DNA from: UA16 sp965661575
Lineage (GTDB): Bacteria > Bacteroidota > Bacteroidia > Flavobacteriales_D > Sanyastnellaceae
Length of the DNA: 15,462 bases
Reading direction: 5' to 3'
NCBI GenBank assembly: GCA_965661575.1
Contig: CBFIEJ010000047.1
Span: forward strand, 1 to 15,462
Shown here: positions 7,471 to 14,676 of the stretch, piece by piece
Numbering within the stretch: the stretch's first letter is position 1
Layout: each line of letters opens with the position of its first letter
Notes under the pieces: generated by a model
What the model saw: the letters and a program-made list of their open reading frames with translations, nothing else
Databases searched by the model: none
Told to the model about the DNA's origin: nothing
Made by a program: the position numbers and the translations under genes

Positions 7471-7752
7471 TCATTGGATTCTTCTCAGTCGTGACTCGTT
7501 CACCAAGCATATGCCTTCAGGGGTTTTGATCATTTCGTAAAAGGAGGGATGCATGAAGTTCAGTGTTCTGCGGAAGGGGCGGTTTTCGAGATGGCACTGC
7601 CACACAAGCAAGGCAAGCTTTTTGGTCGTTTGCCAGGCATGCGAATTGAACATGGAGGGGCGTGCAAATCCGTCAATCCAAAGTTTGGCTTGGGCGGCAT
7701 TTTGAATGCTAGATGGGAAAGCAAAGGCCTGGGGGTTGAGAGGAATGGACAT
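7471..7752 (-). CDS. Small hypothetical protein
   Basis: 93 residues from the ATG at 7752; a TTG at 7809 would add 19 residues. I do not recognise a family. Composition is protein-like, with clusters such as AKLWIDGFARPSMF, KLALLVWQCHLENRPFRR and FMHPSFYEMIKTPEG, tryptophans and a basic C-terminus (SRLRRIQ). Codon choice (AAC, GCC, CCC) looks like that of the neighbours. There is no signal peptide or membrane segment. It lies 82 bases downstream of the WYL regulator stop on the same strand. A plus-strand ORF over the same bases (7549-7905) has less protein-like sequence. It may be a lineage-specific gene; it could also be a chance frame. Confidence 0.45.
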   Translation of the reverse strand: MSIPLNPQAFAFPSSIQNAAQAKLWIDGFARPSMFNSHAWQTTKKLALLVWQCHLENRPFRRTLNFMHPSFYEMIKTPEGICLVNESRLRRIQ

Positions 7753-7799
7753 TTTAGCGGGCTTGTTTGTGTGAGACAATACAAACCAACTAGTGCCCT

Positions 7800-7816
7800 C
7801 CGTAATCAATTTACGG
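7800..7816. other. Perfect 6-bp palindrome CCGTAA-TCAAT-TTACGG
   Basis: It lies in the 82-base gap between the WYL regulator stop (7835) and the small ORF start (7752). The arms are exact with a 5-base loop. There is no T-run on either side, so it is not a standard intrinsic terminator. An operator or RNA hairpin is possible. Confidence 0.3.
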
Positions 7817-7834
7817 TGCCGAAATTAATTGAAT

Positions 7835-8854
7835 TCACGAGTATAAATTCAGCGCGTTTGACAGATTTTGACGCATCAGTTGCTTCAAATCTTCAGGTTC
7901 AATAACTCTGATGGCTGCCCCGAGTCCAAGCAGGAACTGTAGGAGTTCAAATGTCAGTAATACATGGAGATGGAGTTCATAGTACCCATTGCCGAGGTCT
8001 GTGAGCCTCTGGCTGCTGTGCACGGGCTGGGCCGCTAAGTACTCATATTCCAATTGGCTGCAGTGAATCTTTACATCACACGGCGCCTCGGCAATTTTCG
8101 AAATCCCAAAGGAGTGAAGAAAGAAATCATCGGGATTGAAGTCGGCACGAACGGCAAAGGATTCACCTGTTTCATTGAGCTGCTGAATGCGGTCAAGTCC
8201 ATAGGTGCGGTAGGCGTCTCTCTCAGGATTCCAGCCAATGACATACCATCGATTGCGGTATTCTTTCAGTAGATACGGGTGCAGAAGGACTTCTTTTGCG
8301 GCATCTGATTGGAATTTCTTGTAAGACATTCCAAGCATTCGCTTGCTTTGAATGTGATCAAGGATGGGCATCAGAAGCTCTGAACCGCGCGTTGCTGGAG
8401 CAGATTCGAATTGAACCACGGCATCCAAGTTTCGGGTGTCCAGATTGGGGGCCATTCGGAGACGATCATCAATCTTGCCAATGGCTTGACCAAACTGAGA
8501 GAAAACAGGAACGTTTTTGAATTGAACGAGTGTACGGGCCGCGAAACGAATCGATTCCAACTCCTCGGGGTTGAGTTGGAGGTTATCAATCGAAAATCCA
8601 TCATCTTCATAATGGTATCCTCGTTCATCCCGATGATAGGCGATGGGAGCGTAGTAACCCAGCCCGCCATCATTGCGCATGGCATTCAAATCCTTTTCAA
8701 TCGTCGAAACACTAATGCGGTCCCCATCACTGCCATAGAGTGCTTCCTCGCATGCCGCTCGAAGTTCTTCCTTGGTCGGAAAGGGCGCTCCTGGATTGGT
8801 GAGGCATCGATCGATGGTCCGATAGCGGATGAGGGCATATTTATTCGCAGGCAT
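7835..8854 (-). CDS. WYL-domain transcriptional regulator
   Basis: 339 residues, the usual length of the family. The N-terminal winged helix is at about 7-62, with RYRTIDRCL and a recognition helix VSTIEKDLNAMR. The WYL domain is at about 155-235, with the signature RWYVIGW (202-208), a preceding LLHPYLLKEYRN, and YGLDRI at 218-223. A WCX-like C-terminal domain runs to the end (about 255-339). WYL domains bind nucleotides or nucleic acid ligands and control DNA binding; many regulate stress or defence genes (family knowledge). No defence genes are visible here, so a target cannot be named. It lies 63 bases downstream of the lysozyme-like gene on the same strand. Confidence 0.92.
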   Translation of the reverse strand: MPANKYALIRYRTIDRCLTNPGAPFPTKEELRAACEEALYGSDGDRISVSTIEKDLNAMRNDGGLGYYAPIAYHRDERGYHYEDDGFSIDNLQLNPEELESIRFAARTLVQFKNVPVFSQFGQAIGKIDDRLRMAPNLDTRNLDAVVQFESAPATRGSELLMPILDHIQSKRMLGMSYKKFQSDAAKEVLLHPYLLKEYRNRWYVIGWNPERDAYRTYGLDRIQQLNETGESFAVRADFNPDDFFLHSFGISKIAEAPCDVKIHCSQLEYEYLAAQPVHSSQRLTDLGNGYYELHLHVLLTFELLQFLLGLGAAIRVIEPEDLKQLMRQNLSNALNLYS

Positions 8855-8917
8855 GGGTGTTCATTCGTTGGCTTCAAGGTAGGCATGGAAAATTTCAAGC
8901 CCAACGGACTGCTATGG

Positions 8918-9586
8918 CTAATCGGATGTTTCGTGGGCTTTCATCAGGCGCATACCTTTTTGAACATAATCCGGATGGAACGTGGCAGGAGGACCTGATT
9001 TTGGAAAAGGCTTCCCCGTGTTGTGCAAGTGAAAAGCATCTTGAAATTTTCCTTCTCGGAGGGCATTGCCGTAAGTGATGTCGATCCACTCAATGCCGGC
9101 TTGCACCGCTTCTTGTCCTCGAATGTCGCGAATTTGACGATCTAACAAAATGCACTTGTATCCCATCAACTGGAAGGGTCCCCAGGAAGTCGCCAAATTG
9201 CGAAGAGCGCCATGATTGGCGTCCATGAGATGAGCTTGAGTGACATTTTCATAGTGTGGACGGGTGCCATTCTGAACTTCCTGGAGCCGTTCCAACACGT
9301 GCGCTTCAAATCGTTTTCCCGCAGGTTTTCGACCTCCGGATTCCAATTGAATCAACGCCATCAGATAGGGGAATGGGAGGTCATAATGCTCGCTCCATTT
9401 CTGCACTTCAGCCCCGTAGTTTTTCTCTGTTGCCTGAAGCCCCCACCATTCTCCGGGGTGTTTCCATTGTCCGTCAATTCGACGGTTCAATTCGCTCGTG
9501 ATCAAGGCCGAGAGCAGCAGCACAGCCAATCCGGCACTTGCCCACTTCCATCGAATAAGGGTGTCGTGATGCTCTTTTTTCGCCAT
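8918..9586 (-). CDS. Membrane-anchored lysozyme-fold (muramidase/transglycosylase-like) protein
   Basis: 222 residues. There is a short basic N-terminus, one transmembrane or uncleaved signal segment (about 15-31), then a periplasmic domain. LPFPYLMALIQLESGG (70-85) has the E-S-G pattern of SLT/lysozyme-fold enzymes, with E82 as candidate acid. RFEAHVLERL (92-101) and SWGPFQLMGYK (134-144) resemble DUF3380-type N-acetylmuramidases. FHLHNTGKPFPKSG with HPDYVQKGMRLM near the C-terminus resembles the N-x-G...Y-V-x-K region of lytic transglycosylases. It probably cleaves peptidoglycan (inference); the exact family is uncertain. Its ATG (9586) directly abuts the TAG of the DUF554 gene, so the two are surely co-transcribed and possibly translationally coupled. 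Confidence 0.75.
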   Translation of the reverse strand: MAKKEHHDTLIRWKWASAGLAVLLLSALITSELNRRIDGQWKHPGEWWGLQATEKNYGAEVQKWSEHYDLPFPYLMALIQLESGGRKPAGKRFEAHVLERLQEVQNGTRPHYENVTQAHLMDANHGALRNLATSWGPFQLMGYKCILLDRQIRDIRGQEAVQAGIEWIDITYGNALREGKFQDAFHLHNTGKPFPKSGPPATFHPDYVQKGMRLMKAHETSD

Positions 9587-10279
9587 CTAAAAGACCAGTA
9601 AGAGAGGCATTTCTACCTGGATCCAAATAGCAACGGGGCGAAAGAAAGGCACCAGCACAAACGCTGGGATAAAATTCAACAAAGCAAACGACTGAATCTT
9701 CATGAGATCTATGCCGAGCGCCAGCAGCAGCAGGCCCCCCAGTCCAGTGAGGTCAGCGATCAATTCCGCGGGCCAAGCACCCCCCCACAGTTGAAACGCT
9801 CCAGTCAAGCCTCCTTGAAGGATCAGGATTGCTGGTGCGGCCAATAAGACGCCTCTTCCAAGGGTTGCTGCGAGCAGTGCTGAACTGACCAAATCCATGG
9901 TGCCTTTGATGAATAGAATCGTGGGGTCATTCTGCAGTCCATCTTGCATGCAGCCCACGAGGGTCATCGCGCCTGCGCAAAACAAAAGAACAGATTGAAT
10001 GAGTCCATGTCCGGTTCCCTCGCCAAGTCGATCGGTGATCCGCCGCAAGCGTTGGTCAATTTGCAACTGATGTCCTGCGATGATACCGAATACGAGTGCG
10101 AGAAAAACGGCGAATGGCTGGTTCATTTCCAAACTCATGCTAAAGCCGAGTCCCAGCGTGAACAGCCCGAGTGCCTTGAACACTTGAGCCTGCAGTTTCC
10201 GTGAGATGTTCTTACCGAGCAAAAGTCCGGTAGAGGCACCAATTCCAACTGCAATGGCATTGTAGAGGGTTCCAACCAT
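9587..10279 (-). CDS. DUF554 family membrane protein
   Basis: 230 residues, almost entirely hydrophobic, with about six or seven predicted membrane segments. The N-terminus GTLYNAIAVGIGASTGLLLGK, the FTLGLGFSMSL segment, the LLFCAGAMTLVGCMQDGLQND loop, and the later IKGTMDLVSSALLAATLGRGVLLAAPAIL region fit DUF554 (YdfK-like) proteins. The function is unknown; transport is usually assumed. It is divergent from tgt with 36 bases between start codons and is the first gene of the minus-strand run. Confidence 0.9.
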   Translation of the reverse strand: MVGTLYNAIAVGIGASTGLLLGKNISRKLQAQVFKALGLFTLGLGFSMSLEMNQPFAVFLALVFGIIAGHQLQIDQRLRRITDRLGEGTGHGLIQSVLLFCAGAMTLVGCMQDGLQNDPTILFIKGTMDLVSSALLAATLGRGVLLAAPAILILQGGLTGAFQLWGGAWPAELIADLTGLGGLLLLALGIDLMKIQSFALLNFIPAFVLVPFFRPVAIWIQVEMPLLLVF

Positions 10280-10289
10280 GCTCCGAAGT

Positions 10290-10297
10290 TACATTTG
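10290..10297 (+). promoter_or_regulatory. Candidate -7 element (TACATTTG) for tgt
   Basis: TACATTTG matches TAnnTTTG and lies 18 bases before the ATG at 10316, giving a very short leader. It covers the alternative TTG start at 10295, which argues for the ATG. I see no good -33 element at 19-21 bases upstream. Confidence 0.4.
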
Positions 10298-10315
10298 CAT
10301 GAATTACTTCCATCG

Positions 10316-11455
10316 ATGGCTGAACTGACTTTTCAAATAGAGGCTCGGGATTCTCAATCAAAAGCGCGCGCAGGCGTCATGCAAACGGATCATGGAACGG
10401 TCGAGACGCCGATTTTCATGCCCGTTGGCACAGCTGGTACGGTCAAAGCCGTGCCGCAGCGTGATTTGAAGGAGGACATACGGGCCCAAATCATCTTGGG
10501 TAATACGTATCATCTGTACCTGCGCCCGGGCACAACTGTTTTGGAAGCGGCCGGTGGATTGCACCAGTTCATGCACTGGGACGGGCCAATTTTGACGGAC
10601 AGTGGCGGATATCAGGTGTTCAGCCTGTCAGATCGCCGAAAAATCACGGAGGAAGGTGTCACTTTCAGCAGTCACATCGATGGGAGCAAGCATTTGTTCA
10701 GTCCTGAGACCTCGATGGACATTCAGCGGAGCATTGGTGCAGACATCATCATGGCGTTTGATGAATGTCCTCCTTATCCCAGTGATCACCAGTACGCCCG
10801 AGAATCGATGGAACGCACCCACCGTTGGTTGGACCGGTGCATCAAGCACCTTGCTTCGAACGGTCCCAAGTACGGCCATGATCAAGCACTTTTCCCCATT
10901 GTTCAAGGATCGACTTTCAAAGATCTACGCACAGCATCGGCCCATGCCATTGCCGAGCGTGGAGCAGTGGGCAATGCCATTGGTGGTCTGAGTGTCGGTG
11001 AGCCGCACGAAGACATGTACGCCATGACGGAGTTGGTTTGCAGCATTTTGCCAGAAGACAAACCGCGTTATCTCATGGGAGTTGGAACGCCAGAAAATCT
11101 TTTGGAGAACATGGCGTTAGGAGTTGACATGTTTGATTGTGTCATGCCCACCCGCAATGCTCGTCACGGGCTCCTGTTTACGTGGAAGGGCACGTTAAAT
11201 ATGAAAAATGAGAAATGGGCAAACGACCATTCGCCGCTGGATCCCGATGGGACTTCTCCTGTTGATTCGTTTTACAGTCGCGCTTACGTTCGTCATTTGA
11301 TCAAGGCCAATGAATACCTCGCTCTGTACATTTGCAGCGTGCACAATTTGGCGTTCTACCTCGATTTGGCTCGCCAAGCCCGAGAGCATATCATTGCCGG
11401 CGATTTTGTAGCCTGGAAAGATTCCGTTGTTCCCCACTTGAATCAACGCTTGTAA
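10316..11455 (+). CDS. tgt: tRNA-guanine transglycosylase (queuine-forming, zinc motif absent)
   Basis: 379 residues from the ATG at 10316; a TTG at 10295 would add seven but overlaps a promoter box. It exchanges G34 for preQ1 in GUN-anticodon tRNAs. Motifs seen: TPIFMPVGTAGTVK, LGNTYHLYLRPG, LTDSGGYQVFSL (active-site Asp at about 95), FDECPPYP, IVQGS, GGLSVGEP, YLMGVGTPENLL and GVDMFDCVMPTRNARHG (catalytic Asp pair at about 271/274). The structural zinc site C-x-C-x2-C is missing: the segment reads PLDPDGTSPVDS, with no cysteine, while the partner His in VHNLAFY is kept. I recall the same loss in other Bacteroidota TGTs, so this looks like a lineage trait and not decay. The next gene starts 4 bases after the stop, forming an operon. 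Confidence 0.95.
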   Translation: MAELTFQIEARDSQSKARAGVMQTDHGTVETPIFMPVGTAGTVKAVPQRDLKEDIRAQIILGNTYHLYLRPGTTVLEAAGGLHQFMHWDGPILTDSGGYQVFSLSDRRKITEEGVTFSSHIDGSKHLFSPETSMDIQRSIGADIIMAFDECPPYPSDHQYARESMERTHRWLDRCIKHLASNGPKYGHDQALFPIVQGSTFKDLRTASAHAIAERGAVGNAIGGLSVGEPHEDMYAMTELVCSILPEDKPRYLMGVGTPENLLENMALGVDMFDCVMPTRNARHGLLFTWKGTLNMKNEKWANDHSPLDPDGTSPVDSFYSRAYVRHLIKANEYLALYICSVHNLAFYLDLARQAREHIIAGDFVAWKDSVVPHLNQRL

Positions 11456-11459
11456 TCAA

Positions 11460-12584
11460 ATGAGATCCAAGCTTTCACTCAAACGCATCGATCGGTATAT
11501 CATCCGGAAATTCCTCACCACGTTTTTTTTCATGGTGGGTATTTTCTGTGTGATTGCGGTGGTGTTTGATTTGATGGAGAACATTGGGAGGTTGCTCACC
11601 AACGACGCCCCGTTGGGAGGCACCCTCATGTATTACTTGAGTTTTTGTTTTCACTTCGGAAACCTGTTGAGTGGCTTCATCGTTTTTTTGACGATCATCT
11701 GGTTTACCAGCCGTTTGGCACAACAAACCGAAATTATTGCACTGCTCAGTTCTGGCATGAGTTTTACGCGTTTGATGCGGCCTTACTTCGTGGCATCCAC
11801 GGTTCTTGTGGTCTTATCGCTTCTCATATCGCATTTCATTTTGCCCAAAGCCAATGAGCGCAAGGTGGATTTTGAGGTGGAATTTGTTCATGTGAATTTC
11901 CACATTTCGGACCAACACATGTACCGGGAAATCGCTCCCGGGACAGTCGCGTATTTTCGCTCGATCACGGTCGATCGCAATACGGGTTATCGGTTTCAAT
12001 TGGAACGATGGGGAGAGGACAATGTGTTGGAGCAGCGAATTTTGGCAGCCAAAGCGACGTGGTTGGAAGAGGACAGCGTGTGGCGTTTGATCAACGCTCG
12101 CATTCGAAACTTTGACGCCGACGGCACGGAGCACTTGCGTTACCTCACCCGCATCGATACGGCGCTCAATATGAACATCAGTGATTTCGGCCAACGATCC
12201 GTGATGACATCGGCCATGACCACACCTCAATTGCGCAAGCACATCAGCAATGAGCAACAGCGCGGTGCTCCCGTGTCCATGCTCAAGCTCGAGCAATATG
12301 GGCGCACGGCCAATCCATTTTCCATTTATGTGCTCATGATCATTGGAGTGGGTATCGCGGCTCGGAAGCTACGCGGTGGTATGGGCTATCACCTTTTCTT
12401 GGCTGTAATCACTGGGTTTTTATTTGTTTTTGTAGCCAAGCTTATCACGGTTTACGCTGCATCGGTTTCGCTATCGCCAGACGCGCTGATTTCTCGCGAC
12501 AACTGGCTCATTCTCGCGGCTTGGCTCCCCAATTTACTGTTCGCAGCGCTTGGTGGAGTGATTTGCTGGAAGGCTCCTAAATAA
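11460..12584 (+). CDS. LptF/LptG (YjgP/YjgQ) family LPS-export permease
   Basis: 374 residues. Typical N-terminus RIDRYIIRKFLTTFFFMVGIF followed by three membrane segments (about 16-36, 58-84, 104-124), a soluble periplasmic beta-jellyroll (about 130-280), and three C-terminal membrane segments (about 300-318, 323-347, 352-371). RLAQQTEIIALLSSGMSF is the conserved cytoplasmic coupling region that contacts the LptB ATPase. It is one half of the LptB2FG complex that extracts LPS from the inner membrane. LptF and LptG cannot be separated reliably by reading, so no symbol is given. Its start is 4 bases after the tgt stop, and its stop converges with ispE across 13 bases with no visible terminator. 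Confidence 0.92.
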   Translation: MRSKLSLKRIDRYIIRKFLTTFFFMVGIFCVIAVVFDLMENIGRLLTNDAPLGGTLMYYLSFCFHFGNLLSGFIVFLTIIWFTSRLAQQTEIIALLSSGMSFTRLMRPYFVASTVLVVLSLLISHFILPKANERKVDFEVEFVHVNFHISDQHMYREIAPGTVAYFRSITVDRNTGYRFQLERWGEDNVLEQRILAAKATWLEEDSVWRLINARIRNFDADGTEHLRYLTRIDTALNMNISDFGQRSVMTSAMTTPQLRKHISNEQQRGAPVSMLKLEQYGRTANPFSIYVLMIIGVGIAARKLRGGMGYHLFLAVITGFLFVFVAKLITVYAASVSLSPDALISRDNWLILAAWLPNLLFAALGGVICWKAPK

Positions 12585-12597
12585 TTCGGCGCTGCGA

Positions 12598-13449
12598 TCA
12601 GAGGCAGGCATTCATCGCACATGATTGCGAAGACCAGTTCTTGTCGCGGACTGATTGAGATGCTTTAATTGCTTTCTCTTCATCTTGAAATACACCAAAA
12701 ACGGCGGAGCCTGTGCCTGTCATCTGCACGTAATCTGCTCCGTGGTTTTGGAGGTGTTCGCGGGCTAGTTGAATCTCGGGGTGAAGCGCACTTACGCCAT
12801 TTTCAAAGTCATTATGAAGCCATTCTTTCCAGCTTTGAACGGTGCTTCCGCTGAGCTGTGTCCAGTCGAGATCGCGCCTTTTGGGAGTGCAGTTATCGAA
12901 GGCTTCCGCGGTGGACACGTGCACACCGGGGTGGATCACAGTCACATAGAGATCTTGCCATTCCGATGATTGAAAGCTCGGAGGGCACACCATCTTTTCG
13001 CCGCGTCCAGTGACAAGTGCTGGGGATGAATTCCAAAAAAACGGACAATCAGAACCTAGTGCAGCTGTCAATTCTAGGGCCACTTTATCGGTGATGTTAA
13101 TCTCGAAGAGGCGATTCAGCAGTCGAATCATACACGTCGCGTTTGAACTTCCACCGCCCAAGCCTGCACCCATCGGAATGGTCTTGTGCAAGTGTGCAGT
13201 CACGCCTCCCAAGTCGTACCTGGATGCCAGTAAATTGTAAGCTTTGAAAATGAGGTTGTCCTCCTTGCCTCCCGGAACCTCGAGCCCGGTAATCTTCAAT
13301 TCCAGCCCCGGCGTGTCTTTGTGATGCAATTCCAGCGCGTCGGTCCATGCAATGGGCCAGAAAACGCTCTCAAGTGCGTGGAATCCATCGGACCGTTTGT
13401 TCATGACAAACAAGCCGATATTGATCTTGGCATGGGAGAATCCGATCAT
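12598..13449 (-). CDS. ispE: 4-diphosphocytidyl-2-C-methyl-D-erythritol kinase
   Basis: 283 residues, the normal length. It is a GHMP kinase of the MEP isoprenoid pathway that phosphorylates the 2-hydroxyl of CDP-methylerythritol. Seen: the N-terminal AKINIGLFVMNKRSDGFHALES with K8, the ATP-binding glycine loop PMGAGLGGGSSNAT (92-104), LGSDCPFFW with catalytic D134, and a C-terminal MTGTGSAVFGVF motif. It follows era with 13 bases between, so the two form an operon. The end faces the LPS permease gene. Confidence 0.96.
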   Translation of the reverse strand: MIGFSHAKINIGLFVMNKRSDGFHALESVFWPIAWTDALELHHKDTPGLELKITGLEVPGGKEDNLIFKAYNLLASRYDLGGVTAHLHKTIPMGAGLGGGSSNATCMIRLLNRLFEINITDKVALELTAALGSDCPFFWNSSPALVTGRGEKMVCPPSFQSSEWQDLYVTVIHPGVHVSTAEAFDNCTPKRRDLDWTQLSGSTVQSWKEWLHNDFENGVSALHPEIQLAREHLQNHGADYVQMTGTGSAVFGVFQDEEKAIKASQSVRDKNWSSQSCAMNACL

Positions 13450-13462
13450 CGCAATTGTGCTG

Positions 13463-14368
13463 TTAATCCAAGTAACCGAGTCGCTTCAGTTTGTGCTCAT
13501 CGTTGCGCCAATCCTTGTCCACTCGCACATAGAGGTCGAGAAAAACACGTGAGCCTATGAATTTTTCGATGTCCTTTCTGGCGTCAATTCCGACGCGCTT
13601 GATCATGCTTCCTCCGCTGCCGATGACGATTTGTTTCTGGCTTTCCCGTGCCACTCGTATTTCAGCTCGAATCTTGACCATGGCGTCTTCTTCCACGTAT
13701 GATTCCACGACGACTTCACACGAGTATGGAATTTCCTGCTTGAAGTGCGTGAGGATTTTTTCTCGAATAATTTCGGAGATGAAAAACCGCATGGGTTTGT
13801 TGGTCAATTCATCCTTGGAGAAATAGGGGGGAGACTCGGGCAGGTATTCCACAACGCGTTCAAGAATTTGATCCACATTGAATCCATGCAGTGCGCTAAT
13901 AGGGGCAACCACAGCGCGAGGAATTTTCTCCTGCCAATACGCCAGACGTTCTGCAACAATGGCTTGATCGGCCAAATCCACTTTGTTGATGAGGATGAAC
14001 ACAGGGACCTCCATGTCTGCAATCTTGGCAAAAGTCTCCGGGTGGGCCAGGTCGCTTTCTTCAGTGTCCGTGACCATGAGGATGAGGTCCGCATCTTGCA
14101 GAGCAGTTCGCACAAATTTCATCATGCCCTCCTGCAGCTTGTAGGCTGGGTCAAGGACACCAGGTGTGTCGCTGTACACAATTTGCCATTCGGGCTCATT
14201 AACGATGCCCATGATTCGGTGGCGAGTGGTCTGCGCTTTTTTATTGATGATGCTCAAGCGCTCGCCCACGAGTCGATTCATTAGTGTACTCTTCCCGACG
14301 TTGGGAGAGCCAATGATATTGACGAAACCCGCTCGATGCGGTGTTATTTCTTCTGGATTCGTTGCCAT
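13463..14368 (-). CDS. era: GTPase Era
   Basis: 301 residues. It binds the 3' end of 16S rRNA and helps 30S maturation. G1 is GSPNVGKST (20-28), the switch I region has KAQTTRHRI (44-52), G3 is DTPG (67-70), G4 is NKVD (128-131), and G5 is SAL (158-160). The C-terminal KH domain has EIIREKIL, and IVIGSGGSMIKRVG, where the GxxG loop is present. Ends KRLGYLD as is usual. First gene of an era-ispE operon with its own -7 box 33 bases before the ATG, and divergent from tRNA-fMet. Confidence 0.97.
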   Translation of the reverse strand: MATNPEEITPHRAGFVNIIGSPNVGKSTLMNRLVGERLSIINKKAQTTRHRIMGIVNEPEWQIVYSDTPGVLDPAYKLQEGMMKFVRTALQDADLILMVTDTEESDLAHPETFAKIADMEVPVFILINKVDLADQAIVAERLAYWQEKIPRAVVAPISALHGFNVDQILERVVEYLPESPPYFSKDELTNKPMRFFISEIIREKILTHFKQEIPYSCEVVVESYVEEDAMVKIRAEIRVARESQKQIVIGSGGSMIKRVGIDARKDIEKFIGSRVFLDLYVRVDKDWRNDEHKLKRLGYLD

Positions 14369-14400
14369 GGTGGTCGCGTTGGAGACTGGTAGTCAGAGGG

Positions 14401-14408
14401 CAAAGGTA
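14401..14408 (-). promoter_or_regulatory. Candidate -7 element (TACCTTTG) for era-ispE
   Basis: Minus-strand TACCTTTG matches TAnnTTTG in full, 33 bases before the era ATG. A TTG lies 16 bases upstream of it, closer than the usual 19-21, so the -33 part is weak. Confidence 0.45.
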
Positions 14409-14443
14409 CGGCCCGCAGTGAAAGCAATTTCCATGAATTTTGA

Positions 14444-14474
14444 TTTGGTGAACTGAAAGTTAAGCGTATCTTTA
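14444..14474 (+). promoter_or_regulatory. Bacteroidota promoter for tRNA-fMet
   Basis: TTTG (14444-14447) is followed after exactly 19 bases by TATCTTTA (14467-14474), a 7-of-8 match by fixed positions but for the final G. This is the best two-part match to TTTG-N19-TAnnTTTG in the window. Transcription would begin near 14480, at the start of the leader hairpin. Confidence 0.6.
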
Positions 14475-14478
14475 CCGT

Positions 14479-14499
14479 CCCGCTGGCAAGGTCAGCGGG
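14479..14499 (+). other. Perfect 7-bp hairpin in the tRNA-fMet 5' leader
   Basis: CCCGCTG (14479-14485) pairs fully with CAGCGGG (14493-14499) around a 7-base loop GCAAGGT. It ends 7 bases before the mature tRNA 5' end and begins about where transcription should start, so it would be the whole leader. There is no T-run, so it is not a terminator. It might protect the precursor or affect RNase P (inference). Confidence 0.6.
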
Positions 14500-14506
14500 T
14501 GGATAT

Positions 14507-14579
<73 letters not shown>

Positions 14580-14594
14580 CTAAGAAAACGAAAG

Positions 14595-14624
14595 AAGAGC
14601 AATCAGAAATGGTTGCTCTTTTTG
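14595..14624 (+). terminator. Intrinsic terminator of tRNA-fMet, probably bidirectional
   Basis: AAGAGCAATC (14595-14604) pairs with GGTTGCTCTT (14611-14620) with one G:T pair around loop AGAAAT, followed by a T-run (14619-14623) and preceded by an A-rich stretch. On the minus strand the hairpin is followed by CTTTCGTTTTC, so it may also stop transcripts from the haloperoxidase gene. Confidence 0.85.
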
Positions 14625-14676
14625 GTTCTCAAATGATTTCTAATTTTGGAAAGCCTCGCTTTCTTTCGTCAGAGCG

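Noticed and set aside
7549..7905. 118-codon plus-strand frame over the small ORF and WYL end
   Set aside because: Overlaps the conserved WYL C-terminus and its sequence looks less like a protein than the minus-strand frame.
8411..8998. 195-codon plus-strand frame over the WYL regulator start
   Set aside because: It spans conserved WYL/HTH coding sequence and an intergenic gap; no recognisable domain.
13745..14284. 179-codon plus-strand frame over era
   Set aside because: Antisense to the G-domain codons of era; no independent support.
14649..14663. GAAAGC-CTC-GCTTTC hairpin just past the haloperoxidase stop
   Set aside because: Short stem with no T-run on the minus strand; the nearby hairpin at 14595-14624 is a better bidirectional terminator.
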